64,000 nucleotides of DNA from Roseovarius bejariae (GTDB taxonomy: Bacteria > Pseudomonadota > Alphaproteobacteria > Rhodobacterales > Rhodobacteraceae): assembly GCF_009669325.1 (NCBI RefSeq), contig NZ_SZWE01000001.1, positions 1,865,501-1,929,500 of the forward strand, in the 5' to 3' direction. Of this stretch, positions 1 through 10,848 are shown one piece after another (position 1 is the first letter of the stretch; each line of letters starts with the position of its first letter). The position numbers and the translations under genes are program-made. The notes under the pieces are model-generated. The model did no database searches, was not told the DNA's origin, and saw nothing but the letters and a program-made list of their open reading frames with translations.

Positions 1-1
1 T

Positions 2-373
2 GAGGTGCAGACGTATCTTGGGGAAGGCAAGCTTTCCGCCGGACATGCCCGCGCACTCATCACATCTGACGATCCTGCAAAGCTGGCTCGCGAAGTGATC
101 AAGAAGGGCTTGTCGGTGAGAGAGACCGAGAAACTCGCCAAAAAACCAATGGGCAATATCTTTTCCGATGATGGAAAAGCCAAGAAATCTTCGGCGCCTG
201 CGAAAGATGCCGATACAAAGGCTTTGGAAGGCGATCTGGCCGCGAATTTGGGGATGAAGGTCTCGTTGAACCACAAGCCGGGTCGCGAAAATGGCCAGAT
301 CACGATCAGCTATGACACTTTGGATCAACTGGACAATTTGTGCCGCATCCTGACGTCTAGTAGTTCGGCCTAG
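2..373 (+). CDS. parB: ParB chromosome-partitioning protein, C-terminal part (5' end outside window)
   Basis: This is the C-terminal ~123 residues of ParB, the CTP-dependent DNA clamp that loads at parS sites and works with ParA in chromosome segregation. The fragment begins in the central DNA-binding domain (LGEGKLSAGHARALI, then a segment reading LSVRETEKLAKK). It continues through a charged linker to a C-terminal dimerisation segment (ITISYDTLDQLDNLCRIL). The frame is open at the window edge, so the start lies upstream. The last 17 bp overlap the convergent DUF454 gene. ParB identity is confident; nothing can be said about the N-terminal CTPase motifs because they are not in the window. 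Confidence 0.93.
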   Translation, partial: EVQTYLGEGKLSAGHARALITSDDPAKLAREVIKKGLSVRETEKLAKKPMGNIFSDDGKAKKSSAPAKDADTKALEGDLAANLGMKVSLNHKPGRENGQITISYDTLDQLDNLCRILTSSSSA

Positions 374-710
374 TCCAGATAAACAAAAGAACGCAGCTCA
401 AAACCAGAGCCTGAATCACCAGAACCAGCGGTTTTATTCCCATGGCAAGTGACAGGCTGAAAACTGCGATGATTGCGATGGTCGATATCCGTTTTACGCG
501 CGGATTGATGGCGCCGCGTTCATGCCAATCGACAATCGCGGGCCCAAACTGTCGATGCGACAGCAGCCAATTATGCAACCGCTCGGATGAGCGGGCAAAG
601 AAAAATGCCGCCAAAAGCATAAAAGGAACAGTCGGAAGTAACGGAAGGATCACGCCAAGCATTCCCAACCCGACACAGATAAGTCCCAAGGTTGCCCAGA
701 AAATGCGCAC
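357..710 (-). CDS. DUF454 (YbaN-like) small inner-membrane protein
   Basis: A 117-residue hydrophobic protein of the DUF454/YbaN family, whose function is unknown. The N-terminus carries the family-like GLGMLGVILPLLPTVPF segment and a second hydrophobic stretch (roughly residues 4-37). A soluble middle part reads SERLHNWLLSHRQFGP, and two further membrane segments lie near residues 75-110. The start is GTG at 710, three bases after the hemW stop codon, so it is the last gene of the rph-rdgB-hemW operon. Its 3' end overlaps the convergent parB end by 17 bp. Confidence 0.85.
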   Translation of the reverse strand: MRIFWATLGLICVGLGMLGVILPLLPTVPFMLLAAFFFARSSERLHNWLLSHRQFGPAIVDWHERGAINPRVKRISTIAIIAVFSLSLAMGIKPLVLVIQALVLSCVLLFIWTRPNY

Positions 711-713
711 GAT

Positions 714-1871
714 CTAATCCCCGATCAATTCAACAAGCACGGAATTTAGCACAATCCGCCCCTTCTGCGTGGCCCTTATCGCATTTGCGTTCGTTTCGAT
801 TAGCCCCAGATCTTGAAGATAGTACAGTCGATCCTGCGGCAAAGGCTTGCCCGCCAATTTGGCATACCGATCTGGATCAATCCCTTCCCGGACGCGCAGG
901 CCCATCATAAGGTATTCGCCAGCCTGATCTGTTGGCAAAATGGCTTCATTTCTCTTTTCGCCATCACCCTCCGCAACGGCACGCAACCAGCGGTCTGGAT
1001 TTGACCATGCTTCGGTTGCATATCGCTGACCATTCAGTGTGACACGACCATGTGCACCAGGCCCGATCCCAACATAATCCCCATAACGCCAATAAATCAG
1101 ATTATGCCGTGATTCCGCGCCGAGTTTGGCATGGTTAGAGACTTCATAAGCCCCAAGACCCGCAGTATCGCAAATCTCTTGCGTCGCCTCGTACATATCG
1201 GCGGCCAAATCCTCTTCGGGCAGGCCGCGCAACTTTCCCCGGTCATAGCGATCGCCAAATGCCGTTCCGGGCTCGATCGTCAATTGGTATAAAGACAGGT
1301 GATCCACCGCCATGGTCAGCGCTTCGGAAAGTTCGTTGCGCCATGCTGCAAGCGTTTGGTCTTGCCGGGCATAGATAAGGTCAAAACTCACACGATCAAA
1401 GTTTTTTCTAGCAATATCAAAGGCTTGCCTTGCTTCCTCTATCGTATGAATACGCCCAAGCCGCCGAAGGTCCGTGTCATTGAGCGCCTGAACACCCATT
1501 GACACCCGCGAAACGCCACCCTGCGCATACGCTTGAAACCGTCCAGCTTCTACCGAACCGGGGTTTGCTTCAAGCGTGACCTCCAGATCATTGGCAGCGG
1601 GCCACAGTTTACGCACACGCTCCAGAATTGCGGCAACGGTTTCGGGGGCCATCAAACTGGGGGTGCCACCACCAAAGAAAACCGAATTCAAGACACGATC
1701 AGGCACCAATTCGGCGTAACGGTCCAACTCCTTGAGATACGCCGCCTGCCAATGCGCCTGATTTATCTGACGGGATACATGAGAATTGAAGTCGCAATAG
1801 GGGCATTTGGCCTCGCAAAACGGCCAGTGGATATACAGGCCAAAGCCCCCGTTTTGCCAATCCTCAGCCAA
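714..1871 (-). CDS. hemW: HemW, radical SAM heme chaperone (HemN-like)
   Basis: HemW is the HemN-like radical SAM protein now regarded as a heme chaperone rather than a coproporphyrinogen oxidase. The CX3CX2C [4Fe-4S] motif is visible as CEAKCPYC at about residues 19-26, preceded by [18 protein letters not shown] and the [17 protein letters not shown] segment follow, as in the family. I chose the TTG at 1871 (385 aa, beginning MAEDWQNGG) because it gives the family N-terminus. The longer open frame upstream merely shadows rdgB. The gene overlaps rdgB by 8 bp, which suggests translational coupling. Confidence 0.92.
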   Translation of the reverse strand: MAEDWQNGGFGLYIHWPFCEAKCPYCDFNSHVSRQINQAHWQAAYLKELDRYAELVPDRVLNSVFFGGGTPSLMAPETVAAILERVRKLWPAANDLEVTLEANPGSVEAGRFQAYAQGGVSRVSMGVQALNDTDLRRLGRIHTIEEARQAFDIARKNFDRVSFDLIYARQDQTLAAWRNELSEALTMAVDHLSLYQLTIEPGTAFGDRYDRGKLRGLPEEDLAADMYEATQEICDTAGLGAYEVSNHAKLGAESRHNLIYWRYGDYVGIGPGAHGRVTLNGQRYATEAWSNPDRWLRAVAEGDGEKRNEAILPTDQAGEYLMMGLRVREGIDPDRYAKLAGKPLPQDRLYYLQDLGLIETNANAIRATQKGRIVLNSVLVELIGD

Positions 1872-2472
1872 AACAACCCTGCACGAGCTTGCCAAAGGCG
1901 TCGGCACGATGGCTGATCTTGTTCTTTTCCCAGCGATCCATTTCGCCGAAGGTCTGATCATAACCGTCAGGCTGGAAAATCGGATCGTACCCATGCCCCT
2001 CGTGCCCACGCATGGGCCACACAATCTGCCCTTCCACGGTCCCGGGAAACACTTCGTCATGTCCATCGGGCCATGCCAGAACCAGAGTACAGCAAAACCG
2101 CGCTGTCCATGGCTTGGGTTTGCCGCTTTCCAACAGGCGATCATGCGCCTTGCCCATTGCCATGATGAAATCACGGCCCTTTTCTGTTTCGGCCCAGTTT
2201 GCGGTAAATACCCCGGGCGCACCGTCAAGCGCGTCAATCTCGATCCCGGAATCGTCGGAAAGCGCCGGAAGCCCGGTGGCCTTCGCCGCCGCGTGCGCCT
2301 TGATCCGGGCATTGCCGACAAACGTGGTTTCGGTCTCCTCGGGTTCATCAAGGCCCTTTTCGGCGGCACCCACCACGCGGACGCCAAAAGGCTCCAGAAG
2401 ATTGGCGATCTCTTCCAGCTTCCCGGCGTTATGCGTTGCCACCAAAAGCGTCTCGCCCTCGAACTTACGCAT
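1864..2472 (-). CDS. rdgB: RdgB/HAM1 non-canonical purine NTP pyrophosphatase
   Basis: A 202-aa house-cleaning enzyme that hydrolyses dITP, XTP and ITP to monophosphates and so keeps deaminated purines out of DNA and RNA. Family motifs are all present: [12 protein letters not shown] at the N-terminus, [15 protein letters not shown] in the middle, then GYDPIF and ISHRADAF near the C-terminus. It overlaps rph upstream and hemW downstream by 8 bp each, giving a tightly coupled rph-rdgB-hemW operon, a usual arrangement in alphaproteobacteria. Confidence 0.96.
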   Translation of the reverse strand: MRKFEGETLLVATHNAGKLEEIANLLEPFGVRVVGAAEKGLDEPEETETTFVGNARIKAHAAAKATGLPALSDDSGIEIDALDGAPGVFTANWAETEKGRDFIMAMGKAHDRLLESGKPKPWTARFCCTLVLAWPDGHDEVFPGTVEGQIVWPMRGHEGHGYDPIFQPDGYDQTFGEMDRWEKNKISHRADAFGKLVQGCFG

Positions 2473-3181
2473 TAACGGCTGCCTTCTGCGCTGTGACCAG
2501 ATCGGAAACCCCTTGCTCGGCCAAATCCATAAGCTGGTTCATCTGGTCTCGGCTATAGGTCGCGCCTTCGGCACTCATTTGCACTTCGATCAATTGCTTT
2601 GATCCGGTCATGATGAAATTGCCATCAACGCCCGCCTCGCTATCCTCGGGGTAATCAAGGTCAAGCACCGGCTGCCCCGCGTAGATGCCACAGCTCACGG
2701 CGGCGACAGGATCAACCATCGGGTCGCTAATCACATCGCCAACCTTCATCAGCTTGTTCACCGCAAGGCGCAGGGCCACCCAACCCCCGGTGATCGAGGC
2801 ACAGCGCGTCCCGCCATCGGCCTGGATCACGTCACAATCCACGGTGATCTGGCGCTCACCCAATGCCACGCGATCAACACCGGCCCGCAAAGACCGGCCA
2901 ATCAGCCGCTGAATCTCAACCGTGCGCCCGCCCTGCTTACCGGCGGTCGCCTCGCGGCGCATTCGGCTTGTCGTCGAGCGGGGCAGCATCCCGTACTCCG
3001 CCGTGACCCATCCAAGGCCCGAGCCCTTGATGAAGGGCGGCACCCGGTCTTCGATGGTGGCGGTACATAGAACATGCGTATCGCCCACCTTGATCATGCA
3101 CGACCCCTCGGCATGTTTCGTCACACCTGTTTCGATTGAAACAGCGCGCATTTCGCTTAAATCTCTACCCGACGGACGCAT
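2465..3181 (-). CDS. rph: Ribonuclease PH
   Basis: RNase PH is a phosphorolytic 3'-5' exoribonuclease that trims tRNA 3' ends and is a hexamer in the cytosol. The start ATG at 3181 gives 238 aa beginning MRPSGR, matching the usual family length; the upstream in-frame extension has no family similarity. Characteristic segments are the [16 protein letters not shown] stretch, [16 protein letters not shown] and [18 protein letters not shown] (phosphate-binding and active-site region). It is the first gene of the minus-strand operon and is divergent from hrcA across about 120 bp. Confidence 0.95.
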   Translation of the reverse strand: MRPSGRDLSEMRAVSIETGVTKHAEGSCMIKVGDTHVLCTATIEDRVPPFIKGSGLGWVTAEYGMLPRSTTSRMRREATAGKQGGRTVEIQRLIGRSLRAGVDRVALGERQITVDCDVIQADGGTRCASITGGWVALRLAVNKLMKVGDVISDPMVDPVAAVSCGIYAGQPVLDLDYPEDSEAGVDGNFIMTGSKQLIEVQMSAEGATYSRDQMNQLMDLAEQGVSDLVTAQKAAVNA

Positions 3182-3300
3182 GGTATATTCCTCATTCTGT
3201 TTGGCTCGGGGATACATGCGCCGTTGGTCGGATAGCAACCCCGATTGACCTTTTCCACACAGCGTCTTTAATGACCGGCCAGACGGGATATATGGGCAGT

Positions 3301-4365
3301 ATGAGCAACGCAGGTAAAATTCTGGAAGAACTGAACGATCGCTCGCGCGAGGTGTTCCGCCGCGTGGTCGAATCCTATCTCGCATCCGGCGATCCCGTCG
3401 GCTCCCGGTCCCTGACGCGAGACATGAGCGAAAAGGTCTCGGCGGCCACTATTCGCAACGTGATGCAGGATCTCGAATACCTTGGATTGCTGGACAGTCC
3501 CCATGTCAGCGCGGGCCGAATCCCGACGCAGGAAGGCTTGCGCATGTTCGTCGATGGCCTGCTTGAGGTGGGCGATCTTGAAAACACCGACCGGAAGATG
3601 ATCGATGCCACCCTCGGCTCGAACTCCGACGATGTGACTGGCGCGCTCGACCGGATCGGGTCGGCCCTTTCCGGCGTCACGCAAGGCGCCTCCCTCGTAC
3701 TCGCCCCCAAGCACGAAGCGCCGATCAAGCATATCGAATTCGTTAGCCTCTCGCATGACCGCGCTTTGGTGGTTCTGGTCTTTGCCGATGGTCACGTCGA
3801 AAATCGCATTTTCCACCCGCCCCCGGGCCAAACGCCCAGTTCCATGCGCGAGGCGGCGAATTTCCTGAATGCCTTGGTCGAGGGAAAAACCATCTCCGAC
3901 CTGCAAACCGTCATCGCCCGCCAAATCAACGAGCGGCGGCAGGAGATTGACAAAGTCGCCCATCAACTTGTCGAAAGTGGTCTCGCCGTGTGGGATGGTG
4001 AAAGCGACAATTACGAGCGTCTGATCGTCCGTGGCCGCGCGAATCTCCTGAATTCCGAGACCGAGGAAGAGGAATTCGACCGCATTCGCACCCTGTTTGA
4101 CGATCTTGAACGCAAGCGGGATATCGCCGAGTTCCTCGAACTGGCCGACGAAGGCGAAGGTGTGCGCATTTTTATTGGCTCCGAGAACAAACTTTTCTCA
4201 CTTTCGGGTTCCTCTTTGGTGGTCTCTCCTTATATGAACGCAGACCGAAAGATCGTTGGCGCGGTGGGCGTGATTGGCCCGACCCGCCTGAACTATGGAC
4301 GTATCGTGCCGATTGTGGATTACACGGCACAACTTGTTGGAAAGCTGATCGCGGACCGCAGCTAA
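3301..4365 (+). CDS. hrcA: HrcA heat-inducible transcription repressor
   Basis: HrcA represses chaperone operons by binding CIRCE operators and is kept folded by GroEL. The N-terminal winged helix is visible ([20 protein letters not shown], then [14 protein letters not shown] and SAGRIPT), followed by the GAF-like sensor domain. I chose ATG 3301 (354 aa, [15 protein letters not shown]) by family fit; ATGs at 3271 and 3292 are in frame and cannot be excluded, and none has a strong ribosome-binding site. It is followed 9 bp later by grpE. No CIRCE-type inverted repeat is visible in the rph-hrcA intergenic region, so any autoregulation is not evident here. Confidence 0.93.
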   Translation: MSNAGKILEELNDRSREVFRRVVESYLASGDPVGSRSLTRDMSEKVSAATIRNVMQDLEYLGLLDSPHVSAGRIPTQEGLRMFVDGLLEVGDLENTDRKMIDATLGSNSDDVTGALDRIGSALSGVTQGASLVLAPKHEAPIKHIEFVSLSHDRALVVLVFADGHVENRIFHPPPGQTPSSMREAANFLNALVEGKTISDLQTVIARQINERRQEIDKVAHQLVESGLAVWDGESDNYERLIVRGRANLLNSETEEEEFDRIRTLFDDLERKRDIAEFLELADEGEGVRIFIGSENKLFSLSGSSLVVSPYMNADRKIVGAVGVIGPTRLNYGRIVPIVDYTAQLVGKLIADRS

Positions 4366-4374
4366 AGGTGAATT

Positions 4375-4935
4375 ATGGCAGAGCCGAAAAACGACGACTT
4401 CCTTGATGACATCGAACAGGTCGAGGCCGAGGAACAAGCACAACACGCCGAAGAAATCGACGATACCGAGGCCGAGGTCGAGGCTCTGCGCGCCGAACGT
4501 GATGCCTTCCAGGACAAATTCATGCGCGCCCTCGCCGATGCCGAAAACGCCCGCAAACGGAGCGAGAAAGACCGCCGCGAGGCGGAAAACTACGGCGGTT
4601 CGAAACTCGCCCGCGACATGCTGCCGGTTTACGACAACATGAAGCGCGCGCTTGAGGCCGCGACGGACGAGCAAAAAGAGGTCTCCGCCGCCCTCATCGA
4701 GGGGATTGAGCTGACCATGCGGGAACTGCTTAACGTCTTTTCCAAGCACGGCATCACCCTGATTTCGCCCGAAGTGGGTGACAGGTTCGACCCCAACCAT
4801 CACGAAGCCATGTTCGAGGCCCCTCTTCCCGGCACCAAGCAAGGCGAGATCATTCAGGTTTCGGCCGAAGGCTTCATGCTGCATGATCGTATCCTGCGCC
4901 CCGCGCAGGTCGGCGTGTCGTCCTTCCAAGGCTAA
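4375..4935 (+). CDS. grpE: GrpE nucleotide exchange factor for DnaK
   Basis: GrpE (186 aa) is the cytosolic cochaperone that releases ADP from DnaK. The N-terminus is acidic and predicted to form a long coiled coil (about residues 10-80, rich in Glu/Ala). It includes the family segment FMRALADAENARKRSEKD, and the C-terminal beta domain reads GDRFDPNHHEAMF and GFMLHDRILRPAQVGV. The start at 4375 follows an AAAGGTGA ribosome-binding site. It sits just after hrcA, and dnaK/dnaJ are not in the window. Confidence 0.96.
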   Translation: MAEPKNDDFLDDIEQVEAEEQAQHAEEIDDTEAEVEALRAERDAFQDKFMRALADAENARKRSEKDRREAENYGGSKLARDMLPVYDNMKRALEAATDEQKEVSAALIEGIELTMRELLNVFSKHGITLISPEVGDRFDPNHHEAMFEAPLPGTKQGEIIQVSAEGFMLHDRILRPAQVGVSSFQG

Positions 4936-4941
4936 CGATAG

Positions 4942-4957
4942 GCCGGGTTACCCCGGC
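4942..4957. terminator. Hairpin between convergent grpE and mutS
   Basis: GCCGGG and CCCGGC pair across a TTAC loop. The loop contains the mutS stop codon (TTA on the plus strand, 4948-4950). Only 12 bp separate the two genes, so this is the only candidate for a shared bidirectional terminator. There is no clear T-run on either side, so function is uncertain. Confidence 0.4.
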
Positions 4958-7593
4958 TTATCCGCCAACCCCTTCAACTCGTAAATCAAATTCAGCGCCT
5001 CGCGCGGGGTCAGGTCGTCGGGCAGAATCTCGGCGATCCGTTTGTCCAGGTCCGACTCGCGCACCGGCTTAGGTGCGGGCGGCGGCGTGGCGGAAAACAG
5101 TGGCAGGTCGTCGATCAACGCTTTTTGTGCCGTGCCGCCTTCCCGTTCGCCCTTTTCCAAGGCATCCAACACGACACGTGCCCGCTCCACCACGGCGGAT
5201 GGCAACCCGGCCAGCTTGGCCACCTGCACACCATAACTCCGGTCGGCCGCCCCGCGCTTGACCTCGTGCAGGAAAATCACCTCGCCCTCGTGTTCCTTCA
5301 CGCTGACGGTGGCATTATCCACCCGGGTAAGCTTCTCACTCAGATTGGTCAGCTCGTGGTAATGCGTGGCAAACAGTGCCCGACAGCCATTCACGTCATG
5401 CAAATGCTCCAAGGTCGCCCAGGCGATGCTCAACCCGTCATAGGTGGCCGTGCCGCGCCCGATCTCGTCCAAGATCACAAGTGCATGGTCATCCGCCTGG
5501 TTCAAAATCGCGGCGGTTTCGACCATTTCCACCATGAAGGTCGACCGCCCGCGTGCCAGATCGTCACTGGCCCCGACCCGGCTGAACAACTGGCTGACAA
5601 GGCCCACATGCGCGCTCGATGCCGGCACGAAACTGCCCGCCTGCGCCAGAAGCGCGATCAGCGCGTTTTGCCGCAAGAACGTGGATTTACCTGCCATGTT
5701 CGGCCCGGTCAGAAGCCAAATATCGCTCTCACTCCCAAGCGCACAGTCATTTGCGATAAACGGCTCCCCCGCCTTGCGCAGGGCCTGTTCCACGACCGGA
5801 TGCCGCCCGCCTTCGATCTCAAGGGCGCGGCTTTCATCCACCTGCGGGCGGCACCAGTTCTCACCGCGCGCCAGATCGGCAAACCCGGTGATCAGGTCCA
5901 TCTCGGCCAAGGCGCGCGCGGCCTGCGAAACCTCTGCCGATACCTCCAGAATAGCTGCTTTTAGGCTGTCATAGAGACGCTTTTCTATCTCAAGGGCCCG
6001 CCCTCCGGCATTCAGAATCTTGGTTTCCATCTCGCTCAGCGGCACTGTGGTAAACCGTACCTGATTTGCCGTGGTTTGCCGGTGCTTGAAGGTTTCGTTC
6101 AAGGGTTCCGACAACATCTTGTCGGCATGGGTGCTGGTCACTTCCACGAAATAGCCCAGCACATTGTTGTGCTTGACCTTCAGGCTCTGGATCCCCGTCA
6201 GCTCCTGATATTCACTCTGCATTGCCGCGATCACGCCGCGCCCTTCATCGCGAAGCTGCCGAACTTCGTCCAGTTCCGCGTCATATCCCGGCGCGATGAA
6301 CCCACCGTCGCGCGCCAAAAGCGGCGGCTCGGCAATCAGGGCCTGATCCAACAGGTCCAGCAATTCGTCATGCCCAGTCAGGTCTATTGCCGCTTCGGCC
6401 AGAATCTTGGGCAGGCCGACACTCTCGACCATTCCGGCAATCTCGGCGGCCTGTGCCAAGCCATTGCGAATAGCGGCCAGGTCCCGCGGCCCTCCGCGAT
6501 CCACCCCAAGCCGCGATAACGCGCGGTCAAGGTCCGGCACCTTGCGCAAGGCGCCGCGCAAATCTTCCGAGAATCGAGACTGTTCCACCGCAAAATCAAC
6601 GGATTCCAGCCGATCCTGCACCACCTCCATAACCCGGCTGGGGCTCGACAGCCGACGCTCCAGCAATCGCCCACCGCCTGCCGTGACCGTCCGGTCGACC
6701 GAGGCCAAAAGCGATCCGGCCCGCCCGCCGCTCATGGCTTGCGTGATCTCAAGGTTGCGCCGCGTGGCGGCGTCGATCTGCATCACCCGCGCCTGCGCTT
6801 CGCGCTGCGGAACCTGCAACAGTGGCAGTTTGCCCTTCTGGGTGATCTCCAGATATTCGACGATGGCTCCCATGGCGGCCACTTCGGGCCGGCTGAAGGC
6901 CCCGAAAGCCTCCAACGTCCCCACGTCGAACAACTCGCACAGTCGCTTTTCACCTCCTGTGCTATCAAAGGCGGCCCGGCCCAGTTCCGTCACCGAAGCC
7001 CCGGATTCAGTCACTATGTCACCCAAATCCGTGTCATCTTCACTGGCCACGATCACCTCGGACGGCGCCAGACGCGCCAGTTCCGGCCCAAGCCGAACCT
7101 GTGCCAGGGACATCACGTGAAAGGCGCCCGTGGAAATATCGACCCAGGCCAAGGCCCCCTCGCCCCGCACCTGCGCGAAACTGGCCAGGTAATTGTGCCG
7201 CCGGGCCTCCAAAAGGCTTTCCTCGGTCAGTGTCCCGGGCGTGACCAGCCGCACAACCCCCCGCTTGACCACCGATTTCGAGCCGCGCTTCTTCGCCTCC
7301 TCGGGGCTTTCCATCTGCTCGCAGACAGCTACGCGAAACCCTTTGCGAATAAGCGTCAATAGGTAATTCTCGGCCGAATGGACCGGCACGCCGCACATCG
7401 GGATGTCCTCGCCCAGATGCTTGCCCCGCTTGGTCAGGGCAATATCGAGGGCCTCCGCCGCCGAAACCGCATCGTCAAAGAACAGTTCGTAAAAATCCCC
7501 CATCCGGTAGAACAACAAAGCCCCCGGATACTCCGCCTTGATCTCAAGGTACTGCGCCATCATCGGCGTCACGGTGGATTTCATGGATGTCAC
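4948..7593 (-). CDS. mutS: DNA mismatch repair protein MutS
   Basis: MutS (about 880 aa) recognises mismatches and small loops and recruits MutL. The mismatch-reading Phe-X-Glu motif sits in [12 protein letters not shown] near residue 35. The ATPase is complete: Walker [17 protein letters not shown], Walker [17 protein letters not shown] and the ATHYHEL switch. The length fits full MutS1. The start is GTG 7593 (MTSMKSTV), with ATG 7584 as an equally possible start. It is convergent with grpE and divergent from maeB. Confidence 0.97.
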   Translation of the reverse strand: MTSMKSTVTPMMAQYLEIKAEYPGALLFYRMGDFYELFFDDAVSAAEALDIALTKRGKHLGEDIPMCGVPVHSAENYLLTLIRKGFRVAVCEQMESPEEAKKRGSKSVVKRGVVRLVTPGTLTEESLLEARRHNYLASFAQVRGEGALAWVDISTGAFHVMSLAQVRLGPELARLAPSEVIVASEDDTDLGDIVTESGASVTELGRAAFDSTGGEKRLCELFDVGTLEAFGAFSRPEVAAMGAIVEYLEITQKGKLPLLQVPQREAQARVMQIDAATRRNLEITQAMSGGRAGSLLASVDRTVTAGGGRLLERRLSSPSRVMEVVQDRLESVDFAVEQSRFSEDLRGALRKVPDLDRALSRLGVDRGGPRDLAAIRNGLAQAAEIAGMVESVGLPKILAEAAIDLTGHDELLDLLDQALIAEPPLLARDGGFIAPGYDAELDEVRQLRDEGRGVIAAMQSEYQELTGIQSLKVKHNNVLGYFVEVTSTHADKMLSEPLNETFKHRQTTANQVRFTTVPLSEMETKILNAGGRALEIEKRLYDSLKAAILEVSAEVSQAARALAEMDLITGFADLARGENWCRPQVDESRALEIEGGRHPVVEQALRKAGEPFIANDCALGSESDIWLLTGPNMAGKSTFLRQNALIALLAQAGSFVPASSAHVGLVSQLFSRVGASDDLARGRSTFMVEMVETAAILNQADDHALVILDEIGRGTATYDGLSIAWATLEHLHDVNGCRALFATHYHELTNLSEKLTRVDNATVSVKEHEGEVIFLHEVKRGAADRSYGVQVAKLAGLPSAVVERARVVLDALEKGEREGGTAQKALIDDLPLFSATPPPAPKPVRESDLDKRIAEILPDDLTPREALNLIYELKGLADKPG

Positions 7594-7669
7594 GTCTGCC
7601 CCCCGGCGTTGATTGCCGCCAACATTACAAAGCCAAGCCCGCGCATGAAACCCGAAAACCCTCTTGCGG

Positions 7670-7698
7670 TTGAGGCTTATGCAAACCCCCGCTATGGA
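7670..7698 (+). promoter_or_regulatory. Candidate sigma-70 promoter for maeB
   Basis: TTGAGG (7670-7675) and TATGGA (7693-7698) are separated by exactly 17 bp. This would put the start of transcription about 30 bp before the maeB ATG. Both hexamers match the vegetative consensus only in part, so this is a prediction by eye. Confidence 0.4.
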
Positions 7699-7733
7699 GT
7701 ACCAAATCCGACTGATCCCAATAAGGCCGCGAC

Positions 7734-9989
7734 ATGTCCAAACCCAAGTATACCCGTGAAGAGGCGCTCGCCTTCCATCTTGAACCCACCCCCGGCAAGT
7801 TCGAGATCACGGCCACCGTGCCGATGACCACGCAGCGCGACCTGTCGCTGGCCTATTCCCCCGGCGTCGCCGTCCCCTGCGAGGAGATCGCCCAAAACCC
7901 CGAACTGGCCTATGACTACACCAACAAGGGTAACCTCGTGGCCGTCATCTCGAACGGCACCGCCGTTCTGGGGCTTGGCAACCTCGGCGCGCTGGGCTCC
8001 AAACCGGTGATGGAGGGCAAGTCGGTTCTCTTCAAGCGTTTTGCCGATGTGAACTCCATCGACATCGAACTTGATACCGAAGACCCCGAGGCCTTTATCA
8101 AGGCCGTCGAACTCATGGGTCCCACCTTCGGCGGTATCAACCTCGAAGACATCAAAGCGCCCGAGTGTTTCATTATCGAACAAACCCTCAAAGAGCGGAT
8201 GGACATCCCCGTCTTCCACGACGATCAGCACGGCACCGCCGTGATCTGTGCCGCGGGTCTCATCAACGCGCTGCATCTCTCGGGTAAGAAGATCGAGGAT
8301 TGCCGGATCGTGCTCAACGGCGCGGGCGCGGCGGGCATTGCCTGTATCGAACTGCTCAAGGCCATGGGCGCCCGGCATGAAAACTGTATCGCCTGCGACA
8401 CCAAGGGCGTGATCTATCAAGGCCGCACCGAGGGCATGAACCAATGGAAATCGGCCCATGCCATCACCACCGACCTGCGCACCCTCGAAGAGGCGATGAA
8501 GGATGCCGACGTGTTTCTTGGCGTCTCTGTCAAAGGGGCCGTGACGCAGGATATGGTTGCCTCCATGGCCGATAACCCGGTGATCTTCGCCATGGCCAAC
8601 CCCGACCCCGAGATCACCCCCGAAGAAGCCCACGAAGTGCGCCCCGACGCCATCGTCGCCACCGGCCGCAGCGACTACCCCAACCAGGTGAACAACGTCC
8701 TCGGCTTCCCCTACCTGTTCCGTGGTGCGCTCGATGTGCACGCCCGCGCCATCAACGACGAAATGAAAATCGCCTGCGCCGAGGCCCTGGCCCAACTCGC
8801 CCGCGCCGATGTGCCCGATGAGGTCGCCATGGCCTATGGCCGCAAACTGTCCTTCGGGCGCGATTACATCATTCCCACGCCCTTCGATCCGCGCCTGATC
8901 CACACCGTCCCGCCCGCCGTGGCCAAGGCCTGCATGGAAACCGGTGCCGCGCGCCGTCCCATCGTGGATATGGACGCGTACGAGCAAACCCTCGCCGCCC
9001 GGATGGATCCCACGGCCTCCATCCTGCGGTCGATCAACGCCCGTGCCCGCAATGCACAGGCCCGGATGATCTTTGCCGAAGGTGACGACCCCCGCGTCCT
9101 CCGCGCCGCCGTGCAATATCAGCGCAGCGGGCTGGGCAAGGCCATCGTTGTTGGCCGCGACGATGACGTGAAACAGAAACTCGAAGCCGCAGGCCTTGGC
9201 GATGCGGTGCGAGAACTCGAAATCACCAACGCCGCCAAAACCGACCGTTTGGCCGACTACAAGGAATTCCTCTACAAACGCCTGCAACGCAAGGGCCATG
9301 ATCGCCACGATATCCACCGCATGGCCGCCCGCGACCGTCACGTTTTCGCGGCGCTCATGCTGGCCCATGGACATGGCGATGGCCTTGTCACTGGTGCCAC
9401 CCGCAAATCCGCCCACGTGATGGAACGGATCAACCACGTTTTTGACGCCAACACCGAAAACGGTGTCGCGGGCGTGACGGCCCTGTTGCACAAGGGGCGG
9501 ATTGTCCTGATTGCCGATACCCTGGTTCACGAATGGCCCGACGAAGAGGATCTCGCCAACATCGCCACCCGTGCCGCCGGTGTCGCCCGTCACCTCGGGC
9601 TGGAGCCGCGCGTCGCCTTCGTCAGTTTCTCGACCTTTGGCTATCCCAAATCCGAACGGGCCGAGAAAATGCACCTCGCCCCCAGTGTGCTTGAGCGGCG
9701 CGGAGCCGATTTCGAATACGAAGGCGAAATGACCGTCGATGTCGCCCTGAATGCCGTGGCGCAGGATGCCTACCCGTTCCAACGCCTCACTGGCCCGGCC
9801 AACATCCTTGTGGTGCCCGCGCGCCATTCGGCCTCGATTTCCGTGAAACTGATGCAGGAAATGGCCGGGGCCACCGTGATCGGTCCGATCCTATCCGGCA
9901 TCGACAAATCGGTTCAGATTTGCTCATCGACCTCGACGGCCAGCGACGTGTTGAACATGGCCGTTCTGGCGGCTTGCAAGGTCGGCTGA
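7734..9989 (+). CDS. maeB: NADP-dependent malic enzyme with C-terminal phosphotransacetylase-like domain
   Basis: This 751-aa protein has the MaeB-type two-domain layout. Residues ~1-420 form the malic enzyme, which decarboxylates malate to pyruvate with NADP reduction ([25 protein letters not shown]; the [11 protein letters not shown]ossmann loop). Residues ~430-751 form a phosphate acetyltransferase-like domain, which in this family is thought to be regulatory (acetyl-CoA sensing) rather than catalytic. The enzyme links the TCA cycle to pyruvate and NADPH supply. It is monocistronic, divergent from mutS and convergent with msrA, and its length is typical. Confidence 0.95.
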   Translation: MSKPKYTREEALAFHLEPTPGKFEITATVPMTTQRDLSLAYSPGVAVPCEEIAQNPELAYDYTNKGNLVAVISNGTAVLGLGNLGALGSKPVMEGKSVLFKRFADVNSIDIELDTEDPEAFIKAVELMGPTFGGINLEDIKAPECFIIEQTLKERMDIPVFHDDQHGTAVICAAGLINALHLSGKKIEDCRIVLNGAGAAGIACIELLKAMGARHENCIACDTKGVIYQGRTEGMNQWKSAHAITTDLRTLEEAMKDADVFLGVSVKGAVTQDMVASMADNPVIFAMANPDPEITPEEAHEVRPDAIVATGRSDYPNQVNNVLGFPYLFRGALDVHARAINDEMKIACAEALAQLARADVPDEVAMAYGRKLSFGRDYIIPTPFDPRLIHTVPPAVAKACMETGAARRPIVDMDAYEQTLAARMDPTASILRSINARARNAQARMIFAEGDDPRVLRAAVQYQRSGLGKAIVVGRDDDVKQKLEAAGLGDAVRELEITNAAKTDRLADYKEFLYKRLQRKGHDRHDIHRMAARDRHVFAALMLAHGHGDGLVTGATRKSAHVMERINHVFDANTENGVAGVTALLHKGRIVLIADTLVHEWPDEEDLANIATRAAGVARHLGLEPRVAFVSFSTFGYPKSERAEKMHLAPSVLERRGADFEYEGEMTVDVALNAVAQDAYPFQRLTGPANILVVPARHSASISVKLMQEMAGATVIGPILSGIDKSVQICSSTSTASDVLNMAVLAACKVG

Positions 9990-10028
9990 TTGCAGAAAGC
10001 GGGCGGGTCCCTGTTGGGGCCGGCTCGT

Positions 10029-10691
10029 TTATTTCACGAAGGGTGCGGATGACCCCCAAAGGGCTTTCACCCGATCATCCCGGCCACAGGCTTCGCGATA
10101 CCGCTTGTAGGCGGCGGATTGCCGCTTCGGGTCAAAGCGGGTGAGTACAAAATCGTCACCCTTGTAATAATCCTGGTGATAGCCTTCGGCCTTGTAGAAC
10201 TCCGATGCCTGCAAGATCGGCGTCACGATCTTTTGCCCAAGCGCCTTTTCCGCGTCGGTCTTGGCGGCCTCTGCGGCTTGTTTTTGGGCTGAATCAGAGA
10301 CGAAAATTGCTGTGCGATAGCTATTGCCACGGTCGCAAAACTGCCCGCCCGCATCCGTCGGGTCTACGGATCGAAAGAACATGTCATACAACTGGCGGGC
10401 CGAGACTTTCGCCGGGTCATATTTGATCTCGACGGCTTCATAGTGACCCGTTCCGCCCCGTGTGACCTGTTTATAGGACGGGTTTGCCACGCTACCGCCG
10501 GTATAGCCCGATACAACCTCACGCACGCCGCGCACTTTCTCGAAATCTGCCTCGACACACCAGAAACAGCCACCCGCGACGGTGACAACCTCTGTGCCCG
10601 CCGCATGCGCCGTTTGTGTCTCCACCCCAAGGCCAATGGCGATCAGCACCGCCAAAAGCCCTGCTTTCAGGTTTCGCAATTGCCATTTCAT
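10029..10691 (-). CDS. msrA: Exported peptide-methionine (S)-S-oxide reductase MsrA
   Basis: MsrA reduces the S-epimer of methionine sulfoxide. The active-site motif is GGCFWC, and GHYEAVEIKYDP also fits the family. The start at 10691 is set by a GGAGGG ribosome-binding site seven bases upstream and gives 220 aa. Residues 1-~29 look like a Sec signal peptide ending QTAHA, so this copy probably repairs periplasmic proteins. A further cysteine near the C-terminus (EACGRDD) could be the resolving cysteine. It is convergent with maeB. The extra N-terminus and export make it longer than cytosolic MsrA. Confidence 0.93.
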   Translation of the reverse strand: MKWQLRNLKAGLLAVLIAIGLGVETQTAHAAGTEVVTVAGGCFWCVEADFEKVRGVREVVSGYTGGSVANPSYKQVTRGGTGHYEAVEIKYDPAKVSARQLYDMFFRSVDPTDAGGQFCDRGNSYRTAIFVSDSAQKQAAEAAKTDAEKALGQKIVTPILQASEFYKAEGYHQDYYKGDDFVLTRFDPKRQSAAYKRYREACGRDDRVKALWGSSAPFVK

Positions 10692-10848
10692 GGCTTGGCC
10701 CTCCAAATCGTTATCCGCACATTGCCTGTCTTCAACGCGCCCGCCAATTCACTCCGGCGTGATCTCACGCTCTGGTGATCCGAATTTACCGCTTGGCACT
10801 TGAAGCGCGCCCGCCTAGCCTCGTCTGACATTGCGAACAGAGAGTGAA

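Noticed and set aside
714..2387. 557-codon version of HemW
   Set aside because: The first ~170 codons are an out-of-frame shadow of rdgB; family similarity begins only at the TTG start at 1871.
3182..3300. CIRCE operator upstream of hrcA
   Set aside because: No TTAGCACTC-type inverted repeat is present in the rph-hrcA gap.
7692..9827. 711-codon open frame antisense to maeB
   Set aside because: Same codon-use artefact; the sense frame encodes a complete two-domain malic enzyme.
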